Positions 1-8,362 of a stretch of 43,027 nt of DNA are shown piece by piece; positions within the stretch are counted from its first letter, which is position 1; the number at the start of each line of letters is the position of its first letter. The stretch lies in NCBI GenBank assembly GCA_041563315.1, contig JBFFNE010000018.1:1-43027 (forward strand), written 5' to 3'. The translations under genes and the position numbers were made by a program. The notes under the pieces are model-generated. The model saw nothing but the letters and a program-made list of their open reading frames with translations. It did no database searches and was not told the DNA's origin. The DNA comes from JBFEYJ01 sp041563315 (GTDB lineage Bacteria; Pseudomonadota; Gammaproteobacteria; Thiohalomonadales; Thiohalomonadaceae).

Positions 1-85
1 AACCCGCATTGCCGATAATGATGACCGGCTTGAGATTATGGGCAAGTTTTCGAAGATGGCGTTTTTGGGGCTCGGTTAAGGGCAT
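1..85 (-). CDS. yhbY: YhbY family RNA-binding protein, N-terminal 28 residues (cut by window edge)
   Basis: Read on the minus strand from the ATG at 85-83, the first 28 codons give MPLTEPQKRHLRKLAHNLKP followed by VIIIGNAG. This matches the start of the CRM-domain protein YhbY, whose N terminus in E. coli has the same KQ-x-L-x-x-LAH-LKPVV-GxxG pattern. YhbY associates with pre-50S ribosomal subunits. The gene runs off the left edge of the window, so only the first helix and strand of the CRM fold are seen. It is divergent from rlmE, the same arrangement as in E. coli. Identity is inferred from 28 residues and from synteny. Confidence 0.85.
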   Translation of the reverse strand, partial: MPLTEPQKRHLRKLAHNLKPVIIIGNAG

Positions 86-156
86 AAAGCAGGACCAGCT
101 GATGGAATCGGGAGGCAAACATAGCCCCCTGGTAGTTTTCTTGCAACCGGAATGTA

Positions 157-293
157 AAAAATAATCACCGCAGAGTGGCAAAGGCCGCAAAGGAAGGGCA
201 AATATGGCCGTTTTTATGCAGTCATGGGCTATTGCTCCATGCGACGGCCTGATAACCTAAATCAGGCAGTTTTCTTTGCGCCTTTGCGGTGAA
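157..293. repeat. Dispersed imperfect palindromic element, copy A
   Basis: The left arm at 165-194 (TCACCGCAGAGTGGCAAAGG and on) and the right arm at 271-292 (TTTCTTTGCGCCTTTGCGGT then GA) are imperfect inverted repeats built on the unit CTTTGCG. A second copy lies at 16731-16858 with nearly the same right arm. Inside copy A there is a further hairpin, GCCTGAT (247-253) with ATCAGGC (261-267). It fills the yhbY/rlmE divergent spacer. The interiors of the two copies differ, so the arms are the conserved part, as in REP- or MITE-like elements. No ORF is inside. Confidence 0.7.
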
Positions 294-316
294 TCAGGGT
301 TTAAAAAGGCTTTCAC

Positions 317-937
317 ATGGCACGTAGCAAAAGCAGCGAGCGCTGGCTCAAGGAACATTTTGACGACGAATATGTCCGCCGCGCCCAGCAGGAGGGCTAT
401 CGCTCCCGTGCCACCTATAAGCTGCTGGAGATCAACGAGAAGGACCATCTGCTGAAAAAGGGGATGGTGGTGGTTGATCTCGGCGCCGCTCCCGGTGGCT
501 GGTCGCAGATCGCCAGGGACATCGTCGGCGAGCAGGGCAAGGTGGTGGCGCTGGACATCCTGCCGATGGATCCCATTACCGATGTGACAGTGCTGGAAGG
601 GGATTTTCGTGACGATGTGGTGTTGCAGCGACTATTAGAGGCGATTAGTGGGCGTCCGGTGGATCTTGTAATGTCTGACATGGCCCCCAACATTAGTGGA
701 ATGAAGACAGTGGATCAGCCTCGGGCGATGTATCTGGCCGAATTGACCCTGGAATTGGCTAAAACCGTGCTGCGCCCGGGTGGTGATATGCTGGTCAAGG
801 TCTTTCAGGGCGAGTCTTATGATGACTACCTCAAGGCCTGCCGTAGCTGCTTTCGCAAGGTGATCATCCGCAAACCCGCTGCCTCCCGTGCTCGTTCACG
901 TGAGGTTTATGTGTTGGCCCGGAACTATTTTGTGTAG
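317..937 (+). CDS. rlmE: 23S rRNA (uridine-2'-O)-methyltransferase RlmE (FtsJ/RrmJ)
   Basis: RlmE methylates the 2'-OH of U2552 in the A loop of 23S rRNA, using S-adenosylmethionine, late in 50S assembly. The 206-residue protein has the normal length for the family. The SAM-binding motif VVDLGAAPGGWSQ is at residues 52-64. The family's K-D-K-E catalytic tetrad is intact as K35 (ATYKLL), D121 (MSDMAP), K161 (LVKVFQ) and E196 (SREVYV). The ATG start at 317 gives the usual MARSKSSERWLKEHF opening. It is followed by ftsH, the same pair as in E. coli. A 91-base spacer separates them and holds an 8-base inverted repeat at 944-965 (ACCTATAC / GTATAGGT) with no T run. Confidence 0.97.
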   Translation: MARSKSSERWLKEHFDDEYVRRAQQEGYRSRATYKLLEINEKDHLLKKGMVVVDLGAAPGGWSQIARDIVGEQGKVVALDILPMDPITDVTVLEGDFRDDVVLQRLLEAISGRPVDLVMSDMAPNISGMKTVDQPRAMYLAELTLELAKTVLRPGGDMLVKVFQGESYDDYLKACRSCFRKVIIRKPAASRARSREVYVLARNYFV

Positions 938-1028
938 TAACGTACCTATACTTATGAGTATAGGTTGCGCGAAGCGTCGTGGCCCACTACACCATTTTAA
1001 AGATTGCGTTGCATATTGAGGCTTAATT

Positions 1029-2948
<1,920 letters not shown>

Positions 2949-2950
2949 TA

Positions 2951-2977
2951 AAAAACCCCGCGAAAGCGGGGTTTTTT
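2951..2977 (+). terminator. Intrinsic terminator after ftsH
   Basis: The stem CCCCGC (2956-2961) and GCGGGG (2966-2971) closes a GAAA tetraloop and is followed by six T (2972-2977). An A run precedes it, so it may also work in the reverse direction. It begins two bases after the ftsH stop codon. Confidence 0.93.
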
Positions 2978-3104
2978 ATGGTTTAAGGTTAAAAGAGGCG
3001 TGCTCACATAAGCTGGGTAACGTGGGTTGGTGCATCGTTCACCTTGACCCATATCTTCAGGCTGTCTATCTCGATGACGATAAGCAAGTGACCTGCGACA
3101 GTTC

Positions 3105-3194
3105 TTGAACTTTGAACTTTGAACTTTGAACTTTGAACTTTGAACTTTGAACTTTGAACTTTGAACTTTGAACTTTGAACTTTGAACTTTGAAC
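3105..3194. repeat. Heptanucleotide tandem repeat (TTTGAAC), 12 perfect copies plus a partial one
   Basis: Twelve exact copies of TTTGAAC occupy 3111-3194, preceded by TTGAAC at 3105-3110. Seven bases is not a multiple of three and the array lies outside any gene. It ends 43 bases before the folP start codon and 8 bases before the nearest candidate -35 of folP. Exact tandem identity suggests recent slippage. Confidence 0.97.
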
Positions 3195-3201
3195 TCTGGA
3201 C

Positions 3202-3231
3202 CTGTCCCCCGGCGCCGGTTGTCTTTATAAT
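3202..3231 (+). promoter_or_regulatory. Candidate sigma70 promoter for folP
   Basis: A perfect TATAAT lies at 3226-3231, only seven bases before the ATG at 3238. The best -35 candidate is CTGTCC at 3202-3207 with an 18-base spacer, which is weak. Transcription from this box would begin at or next to the start codon, giving a leaderless mRNA. No Shine-Dalgarno sequence is present in the CCCGGC just upstream of the ATG, which fits that reading. Confidence 0.4.
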
Positions 3232-3237
3232 CCCGGC

Positions 3238-4068
3238 ATGATTCTCGACTGCGCCGGCAAACCCCTCGACCTCTCCCAGCCCCGTGTGATGGGGATCCTT
3301 AACGTGACGCCGGATTCTTTCTCCGATGGTGGCCGCTTTTTCACTCGCGACGACGCGATTGAACAGGCGCTGCGCATGCAGGAGGATGGGGCGGCGATCA
3401 TCGATATCGGTGGTGAGTCAACGCGGCCTGGTGCGGATGATGTATCAGTGCAGCAGGAACTGGAACGGGTGATCCCACTGGTTGAGGCGCTAGCCCCTGT
3501 ACTGGCGGTACCGCTTTCCGTAGACACCAGCAAAGCGGAGGTGATGCAGGCGGCGGTTGAGGTCGGCGCTGGTATGATCAATGACGTTTATGCCCTGCGT
3601 CGGGAAGGAGCTCTGGAGACGGCCGTTGCGTTGGAGGTGCCGGTCTGCCTGATGCACATGCAGGGTGAGCCGCGGAGCATGCAGCAGGCTCCAGTATACC
3701 GGGACGTAGTCGAGGAGGTTGGCAGTTTTCTCCTCGGCCAGGCGGCTCGGTGTGAGCAGGCCGGGATCAAGCCTGAACGTCTGTTACTCGATCCCGGTTT
3801 TGGTTTCGGCAAATCCCTTGCACATAACCTCAGCCTGCTAAAGCATCTGCCATGGTTGGTGGCGAAAGGTTACCCCGTGCTGGTGGGCATGTCACGCAAG
3901 ACAATGATCGGAGCGGTGTTGGAACAGCCGGTTGAGGAGCGCCTTCAAGGCAGCGTGGCGGCAGCGACGCTTGCTGCCTGGATGGGGGCCAAAGTGATAA
4001 GAGTGCATGATGTGAAGGCGACTGTCGAAGCAATGAAGATGGTGGCGGCGGTGGAAGCAAGCGAATAA
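3238..4068 (+). CDS. folP: Dihydropteroate synthase
   Basis: FolP condenses p-aminobenzoate with 6-hydroxymethyl-7,8-dihydropterin diphosphate in folate synthesis and is the sulfonamide target. The 276-residue TIM-barrel protein carries the family signatures VMGILNVTPDSFSDGG near residue 18, GGESTRPGA near 59, DTSK near 97, the MHMQG loop, DPGFGFGK, and the late GMSRKT and VHDV segments. The ATG at 3238 aligns with the E. coli start, so a longer form is not needed. The gene lies between ftsH and glmM as in E. coli, but here the ftsH terminator and a microsatellite separate it from ftsH. A second heptamer repeat follows the stop codon. Confidence 0.97.
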   Translation: MILDCAGKPLDLSQPRVMGILNVTPDSFSDGGRFFTRDDAIEQALRMQEDGAAIIDIGGESTRPGADDVSVQQELERVIPLVEALAPVLAVPLSVDTSKAEVMQAAVEVGAGMINDVYALRREGALETAVALEVPVCLMHMQGEPRSMQQAPVYRDVVEEVGSFLLGQAARCEQAGIKPERLLLDPGFGFGKSLAHNLSLLKHLPWLVAKGYPVLVGMSRKTMIGAVLEQPVEERLQGSVAAATLAAWMGAKVIRVHDVKATVEAMKMVAAVEASE

Positions 4069-4070
4069 TC

Positions 4071-4091
4071 GGTAACAGGTAACAGGTAACA
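4071..4091. repeat. Three tandem copies of GGTAACA downstream of folP
   Basis: Exact GGTAACA units lie at 4071-4077, 4078-4084 and 4085-4091, beginning two bases after the folP stop codon. This is a second 7-base tandem repeat flanking the same gene, with a different unit. Confidence 0.9.
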
Positions 4092-4223
4092 GAAATAGGT
4101 CGTCATTGGGTGGCAAGCCGGAATTCAGGATGATGATCTCTGAGGTTGGGTTAGTGAGCAATGCGAACTGCCCGAGAAAATACCTTTTAACCTATGACCC
4201 GAAATCTACATTAGGGGGAGTCA

Positions 4224-5561
4224 GTGACACGTAAATATTTTGGTACCGATGGTATTCGGGGCAGGGTAGGGGAGTTTCCCATCACCCCTGAATTTGTTCT
4301 CAAGCTCGGCTGGGCTGTCGGTCGGGTGCTTGCCCGAGGCAATGGGGGCAAAGTGGTGATCGGCAAGGATACCCGTATCTCCGGTTACATGTTCGAATCG
4401 GCGTTGGAGGCTGGCTTGTCCGCCGCTGGAGTCGATATTCTGCTACTTGGGCCGATGCCGACACCGGCGATCGCTTACCTCACCCGCACGTTGCATGCCG
4501 ATGCCGGCATTGTTATCAGTGCTTCGCACAATCCATTTGAAGATAACGGCATCAAGTTCTTCTCCAGTGAGGGCACTAAACTTCCTGATGAGGTAGAGTT
4601 GGCCATCGAGGCCGAGCTGGAGAAACCTATGGGAATGGCGCCACCGGCTGAGTTAGGCAAGGCAAAGCGTTTGGTTGATGCGGCCGGCCGCTATATCGAG
4701 TTCTGTAAAAGCACCTTTCCGCGCAACCTGAAGCTCAAAGGCATGAAGTTGGTGATCGACTGCGCCAATGGGGCTACCTATCACGTTGCTCCGTCCGTTT
4801 TTCGTGAACTGGGCGCCACAGTGATGCCGATGGCCAGTGATCCGGATGGTCTGAATATCAATGTCAGTTGCGGCTCCACACACCCTGAGGCGCTGCAAGA
4901 AGCGGTACGGGCTCGAAAGGCTGACCTGGGTATCGCCTTTGACGGTGACGGCGATCGGGTGCTGATGGTCGATCACACCGGTGAGCTGGTCGATGGTGAT
5001 GAGCTACTCTATATCATTGCTGCAGCCAGACATCGAGAAGAGGGAGTGCCAGGGGTGGTTGGCACTCTCATGACAAATCTGGGCATGGAGCATGCCTTGA
5101 AGCTGGCGGGGATCGCTTTTGCGCGGGCCAAGGTTGGTGACCGCCATGTGATGGAGATGCTGCAACAGCGTGGCTGGGAGCTGGGAGGAGAGGGGTCGGG
5201 TCATTTGATTTGTCTCGATTCGACCACTACCGGTGATGGCATTATCTCCGCGCTGCAAGTGCTACGGGCGATGGTCGAACAGGACAAGAGCCTGCATGAG
5301 CTGAAATCGGGAATGATGAAGTACCCACAAATACTGATCAATGTGCAGCTGCCCGGAAAGGTGGATGTGATGGCTTTGAGCGAGGTACAGCTTGCAGTGA
5401 AGGAGGCCGAATCCCTGCTGGGAGATGCCGGGAGAGTGCTGCTGCGTCCATCGGGTACAGAGCCGGTGATCCGCGTGATGGTCGAGGGTGAGGATGCCCA
5501 GCAGGTCAGCCAGGTGGCTGAGCATGTGGCTGCGGTGGTCAGGTCGGCCGTGTCAGAATAA
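4224..5561 (+). CDS. glmM: Phosphoglucosamine mutase
   Basis: GlmM interconverts glucosamine-6-phosphate and glucosamine-1-phosphate, the step that feeds UDP-GlcNAc for peptidoglycan and LPS. The 445-residue protein begins with the family signature KYFGTDGIRG. The phosphorylated active-site serine is S101 in ISASHNPFEDNG, and the magnesium loop is D240-G-D-G-D-R (FDGDGDR). The sugar-binding GEGSGH and the C-terminal phosphate loop RPSGTEPVIRVM are present. The start is GTG at 4224 with a GGGGGAG Shine-Dalgarno just upstream, and it aligns with the family N terminus. The folP-glmM pair is conserved in proteobacteria. Confidence 0.97.
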   Translation: MTRKYFGTDGIRGRVGEFPITPEFVLKLGWAVGRVLARGNGGKVVIGKDTRISGYMFESALEAGLSAAGVDILLLGPMPTPAIAYLTRTLHADAGIVISASHNPFEDNGIKFFSSEGTKLPDEVELAIEAELEKPMGMAPPAELGKAKRLVDAAGRYIEFCKSTFPRNLKLKGMKLVIDCANGATYHVAPSVFRELGATVMPMASDPDGLNINVSCGSTHPEALQEAVRARKADLGIAFDGDGDRVLMVDHTGELVDGDELLYIIAAARHREEGVPGVVGTLMTNLGMEHALKLAGIAFARAKVGDRHVMEMLQQRGWELGGEGSGHLICLDSTTTGDGIISALQVLRAMVEQDKSLHELKSGMMKYPQILINVQLPGKVDVMALSEVQLAVKEAESLLGDAGRVLLRPSGTEPVIRVMVEGEDAQQVSQVAEHVAAVVRSAVSE

Positions 5562-5767
5562 AATGTTTATTTTCCTGCGAGGCAAGCCCAGGGAGCGAGG
5601 GGCGAACTCCGTTTCCGAACCATCAGGATTTCATGACGCTGAGTGCTGTGGAGTGCACAACAGGCGCTGATTGCACGTTGATTTATCGGCCGTATCCCGG
5701 TAAGCTTCGCGGCTTCTCGTGAGAGACTTGTCCGTCGTTGAATAAAGAAACAATTAAGGAAGGTACA

Positions 5768-6520
5768 ATGCGACAGAAACTGGTTGCTGGTAACTGGAAA
5801 ATGAATGGCTCCAAGGCCAGCATCAAGGAATTGTTGGATGGTATCAAAAAGGGTATTGGTGATGTGGCCACCGCCGAAGTGGCAGTCTGCCCTCCCTTTG
5901 TCTATCTGGCGGATGTCGAAGCACAACTGAGCGGCACGCCGGTCGTCTGGGGCGCTCAGAACCTCAGCACTGAGGAGAAGGGTGCCTTCACTGGTGAAAT
6001 CGCAGCGCCCATGCTCAACGACTTCGGATGCAAATACGTGATTGTTGGTCACTCTGAGCGTCGCAGCCTCTATGGCGAGGACGATGCGCTGGTGGCTAGA
6101 AAATATGCTGTGGCCCGTTCCGCCGGTCTCAAGCCGATTCTCTGTATCGGTGAGAGCCTGGAGGAACGGGAGAAGGGTATCACCAACGAAGTCGTGGCGC
6201 GTCAGCTTGATGCGGTGATTGACCTTGAAGGGGTCTCTGCTTTGACCGATGGTGTCATTGCTTACGAGCCGGTTTGGGCGATCGGTACGGGTAAGACTGC
6301 GAGTCCTGAACAGGCCCAAGAGGTGCATCAGTTCATTCGTCAGCGTATTGCAGAGAAGGATGTCCATGTGGCGGAGAAGGTTCAGATCCTTTATGGTGGC
6401 AGCATGAATGCCGCCAATGCTGCGGAACTGCTTGCTCAATCCGATATTGATGGTGGCCTCATTGGTGGCGCCTCTCTGAAGGCCGAAGATTTTCTTACGA
6501 TTTGCCGTGCTGCCGGCTAA
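5768..6520 (+). CDS. tpiA: Triosephosphate isomerase
   Basis: TpiA interconverts dihydroxyacetone phosphate and glyceraldehyde 3-phosphate. The 250-residue barrel has the substrate residues N9 and K11 in AGNWKMNG, the electrophile H95 in VGHSERR, the catalytic base E167 in AYEPVWAIGTGK, and the phosphate loop YGGSMNAANA. I chose the ATG at 5768 because it gives the family N terminus MRQKLVAGNWKMNG and has AAGGAAGG just upstream; an in-frame TTG at 5738 would only add ten unconserved residues. The 206-base spacer after glmM (5562-5767) has no terminator or gene that I can support. tpiA between glmM and secG resembles the Pseudomonas order rather than E. coli. Confidence 0.97.
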   Translation: MRQKLVAGNWKMNGSKASIKELLDGIKKGIGDVATAEVAVCPPFVYLADVEAQLSGTPVVWGAQNLSTEEKGAFTGEIAAPMLNDFGCKYVIVGHSERRSLYGEDDALVARKYAVARSAGLKPILCIGESLEEREKGITNEVVARQLDAVIDLEGVSALTDGVIAYEPVWAIGTGKTASPEQAQEVHQFIRQRIAEKDVHVAEKVQILYGGSMNAANAAELLAQSDIDGGLIGGASLKAEDFLTICRAAG

Positions 6521-6543
6521 GTACCAGGAAAAAACGTAATCTA

Positions 6544-6909
6544 ATGGAAACAGTCATTCTTATTATTCATGTGTTAGCCGCGATCGCTCTGGTGAGCCTG
6601 ATTCTGCTGCAACAGGGTCAGGGCGCCGATATGGGAGCAGCCTTCGGTAGCGGTGCCTCAGCCACAGTGTTTGGTAGTCAGGGCTCGGCGTCTTTTCTGA
6701 CTCGAGGCACGGCGATTCTGGCGACGATTTTTTTCGTTACCAGCCTGTTCCTTGCCTACTTTTCCGGCCAGGGCGTATCTCGTGTGAGTGTGACGGAAAA
6801 ATCTGTTGTAGAAACTGTTGACTCAGACGTTGTAGTTAACGAAGATATGCCCGCCGTTCCGACTACTCCTGCTGCTCCAGTGGGTGCGGACGTTCCTGAG
6901 GCACAGTAA
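6544..6909 (+). CDS. secG: Preprotein translocase subunit SecG
   Basis: SecG is the small non-essential subunit of the SecYEG channel. The 121-residue protein has two membrane helices (about 3-21 and 53-73) around the conserved cytosolic loop LLQQGQGADMGAAFGSGASA, followed by a Pro/Val/Ala-rich tail. The ATG at 6544 is chosen because it gives the normal SecG N terminus; a longer in-frame reading from 6502 would overlap the end of tpiA. Only 11 bases separate its stop from tRNA-Leu, so the tRNA is probably cotranscribed with secG, as reported for secG-leuU of E. coli. Confidence 0.95.
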   Translation: METVILIIHVLAAIALVSLILLQQGQGADMGAAFGSGASATVFGSQGSASFLTRGTAILATIFFVTSLFLAYFSGQGVSRVSVTEKSVVETVDSDVVVNEDMPAVPTTPAAPVGADVPEAQ

Positions 6910-6920
6910 AACAAGATTTA

Positions 6921-7005
6921 GCCGAAGTGGTGAAATTGGTAGACACGCTATCTTGAGGGGGTAGTGGCGCAAGCCGTGCCGGTTCGAGTCCGGCCTTCGG
7001 CACCA
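6921..7005 (+). tRNA. tRNA-Leu (anticodon GAG)
   Basis: An 85-base type II tRNA with encoded CCA. The acceptor arm GCCGAAG (6921-6927) pairs with CTTCGGC (6995-7001), A7002 is the discriminator, and CCA is 7003-7005. The anticodon stem-loop CTATC-TTGAGGG-GGTAG puts GAG at 6955-6957. The long variable arm TGGC-GCAA-GCCG is typical of leucine tRNA. The D loop contains GGTAGAC and the T arm GGTTCGAGTCC. It is the positional equivalent of E. coli leuU. Confidence 0.98.
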
Positions 7006-7013
7006 ACTTGAAG

Positions 7014-7044
7014 ACCCGTCCCATGTTTGTGGTGCGGGTTTTTT
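7014..7044 (+). terminator. Intrinsic terminator after tRNA-Leu
   Basis: ACCCG (7014-7018) pairs with CGGGT (7035-7039), with inner CCA/TGG pairing, followed by a run of six T at 7039-7044. It lies nine bases after the tRNA CCA end and would end the secG-tRNA transcript. Confidence 0.85.
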
Positions 7045-7679
7045 ATTGCCTGCTTCTGGCGTTATAAGAAGGTCGATTCCGACCCGGAACAGCTTCCCAT
7101 GCTTGCGACTGGCGCTATCCTTCAGCACGCACTCTACGTGAACTGTTGCGTGCCCCAATCGGCCCCCTCCCTGCGCTGGTCGAATATGGTTAGGCACCAA
7201 CTGTAAAAGCCGTAGCATTACTGTAGGGTAGGCTTACTCTTTGCCATCCTGGCCGACGCAGGCCTGGTTGATGCAGCATCTGGGTTTAGTCGGGCTTCCA
7301 TTACCAACTGTGAATAGTCGTAACATGCATGTCATGTTGTGCCGTTTTTATTGTTTTGATCATGGCGCTCGCAGCAGATACGGGTTGGCATCGCCTTGCC
7401 GATGGATACAGCGCATGCCAGAACTTCTTCTACCAGGCCGTGTGTCCTCAGTTATCCTGACGGGTAAAACCCAGGTACTCTTTTGTGGTCCTTCTTTGTG
7501 CACCAGTACCGCATTCGTTTTTTTCCTTTACTTCTTATGGGGTGCGAGCGAGAGGTGAATTCGGAAAAAAGCTTACTGCTGTAAGAGAAGGGTTTTATCT
7601 CAACTACACATCCTGAAAGGTGGAAGGGTATTTGAATTATTGGTCGTAGATACAGGTAAAAAAAGAATACCTTTGTACT

Positions 7680-7700
7680 GGGTATAGTCACACAATACCC
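7680..7700. promoter_or_regulatory. Inverted repeat GGGTAT-N9-ATACCC
   Basis: Perfect six-base arms at 7680-7685 and 7695-7700 with a nine-base spacer, about 190 bases upstream of the candidate nuo -35. Two related half-sites lie close by: GGGTAT at 7626-7631 and ATACC at 7667-7671. The spacing of roughly two helical turns is operator-like. The regulator is unknown. Confidence 0.35.
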
Positions 7701-7826
7701 CTGTGCACTACTTTGTTATCTAGTGTCATATCAAGGGGGAATAAATTCAATGTCAATATTGTGGTTAAAAAAAAATCGTGTAATATAGATCCTTTATTGC
7801 CTTGTCCGTGCGGTGCGTCAAACTAC

Positions 7827-7849
7827 TGCATATGAAAAGGTCATATGCA
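7827..7849. promoter_or_regulatory. Inverted repeat TGCATATGA-N5-TCATATGCA
   Basis: Perfect nine-base arms at 7827-7835 and 7841-7849 with a five-base spacer. It ends 39 bases upstream of the TTGACA hexamer proposed for nuoA, the position of an activator or repressor site. It has no T run, so it is not a terminator. Confidence 0.55.
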
Positions 7850-7888
7850 TAACTTGCTTGAATATAAACAATACTAGCCCTCGGATTC

Positions 7889-7918
7889 TTGACACTGAAT
7901 CTTGGCAAGGCCTACACT
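7889..7918 (+). promoter_or_regulatory. Candidate sigma70 promoter of the nuo operon
   Basis: A perfect TTGACA (7889-7894) is followed after 18 bases by TACACT (7913-7918, four of six consensus matches). It predicts a start near 7925 and an mRNA leader of about 80 bases before nuoA. It is the best promoter match I found in the spacer. Confidence 0.5.
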
Positions 7919-8005
7919 CCAAGGCCATATAACAAGTATTATCATTTGCTGTTCGTTTTTTTGAATAGTGTTTTGTAGCAGTTTTATGGGGGTTGAAATA
8001 GCTAC

Positions 8006-8362
8006 ATGCTAGAAAATTATTTTCCCGTTCTGGTTTTTATTGCCGTAGGAATCGCCTTTGGCGGTTTCATGCTTGCCATGGGGTTTCTGCTAGCTCCAAG
8101 TAAGCCTGATAGTGAAAAACTCTCGGCTTATGAATGCGGTTTTGAAGCCTTCGAAGATGCGCGCATGAAATTCGATGTGCGTTACTATCTCGTTGCCATT
8201 CTCTTCATTATTTTCGATCTCGAAATTGCCTTCTTGTTTCCATGGGCGATCGTTTTGCGTGATATCGGAATGTTCGGTTTTCTCTCCATGGTGTTGTTCC
8301 TTGGCATCCTGGTGATCGGCTTTATCTATGAGTGGAAGAAAGGGGCGCTTCAGTGGGAATAA
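8006..8362 (+). CDS. nuoA: NADH-quinone oxidoreductase subunit A
   Basis: NuoA is a three-helix membrane subunit of complex I that helps form the quinone-site junction with NuoH and NuoJ. The 118-residue protein shows helices at about 8-29, 62-82 and 88-108. Between the first two is the conserved loop SAYECGFEAFEDARMKFDVR, which contains the cysteine of the NuoA loop. The start at 8006 has only a weak, distant G5 run (7988-7992) as a ribosome binding site. It opens a 13-gene nuo operon, and its last ten bases overlap nuoB. Confidence 0.96.
   Translation: MLENYFPVLVFIAVGIAFGGFMLAMGFLLAPSKPDSEKLSAYECGFEAFEDARMKFDVRYYLVAILFIIFDLEIAFLFPWAIVLRDIGMFGFLSMVLFLGILVIGFIYEWKKGALQWE

Larger units (their letters stand above)
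7045..8005. other. Long intergenic region upstream of nuoA with no supported gene
   Basis: About 960 bases separate the tRNA-Leu terminator from nuoA. The open frames here (for example 7241-7558 forward and 7452-7691 reverse) lack recognisable domains, good ribosome binding sites and protein-like composition. The second half, roughly 7550-8000, is visibly more AT-rich than its neighbours. It contains two inverted repeats (7680-7700, 7827-7849) and a sigma70-like promoter (7889-7918), so its evident role is control of the nuo operon. The first part (7045-7230) is GC-richer and unexplained. It could hold a small RNA or a decayed insertion. Confidence 0.6.

Noticed and set aside
944..965. Inverted repeat between rlmE and ftsH as terminator
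   Set aside because: AT-rich eight-base stem and no T run; rlmE and ftsH are probably cotranscribed.
3105..3194. Tandem array considered as a CRISPR
   Set aside because: Units of seven bases are directly contiguous, with no spacers and no cas genes.
5567..6439. 290-codon minus-strand frame opposite tpiA and its upstream spacer
   Set aside because: Covers conserved tpiA codons in antisense; no recognisable domain. The part in the spacer alone is too short to judge.
7005..7202. Ten-base repeat of the tRNA-Leu end (GGCACCAACT) as an attachment-site pair
   Set aside because: Too short, and the enclosed 190 bases contain no integrase or cargo; kept only as a remark.
6823..7218. 132-codon minus-strand frame across tRNA-Leu and secG
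   Set aside because: It reads through the antisense of a tRNA, a terminator and the secG end. The 'RRPDSNRHGL'-type peptide it contains is a known artefact of antisense tRNA-Leu.
7241..7558. 105-codon forward frame in the nuo upstream region
   Set aside because: Starts with a non-ATG codon without ribosome binding site; Trp/Cys/Phe-rich composition unlike a real protein, and no domain.
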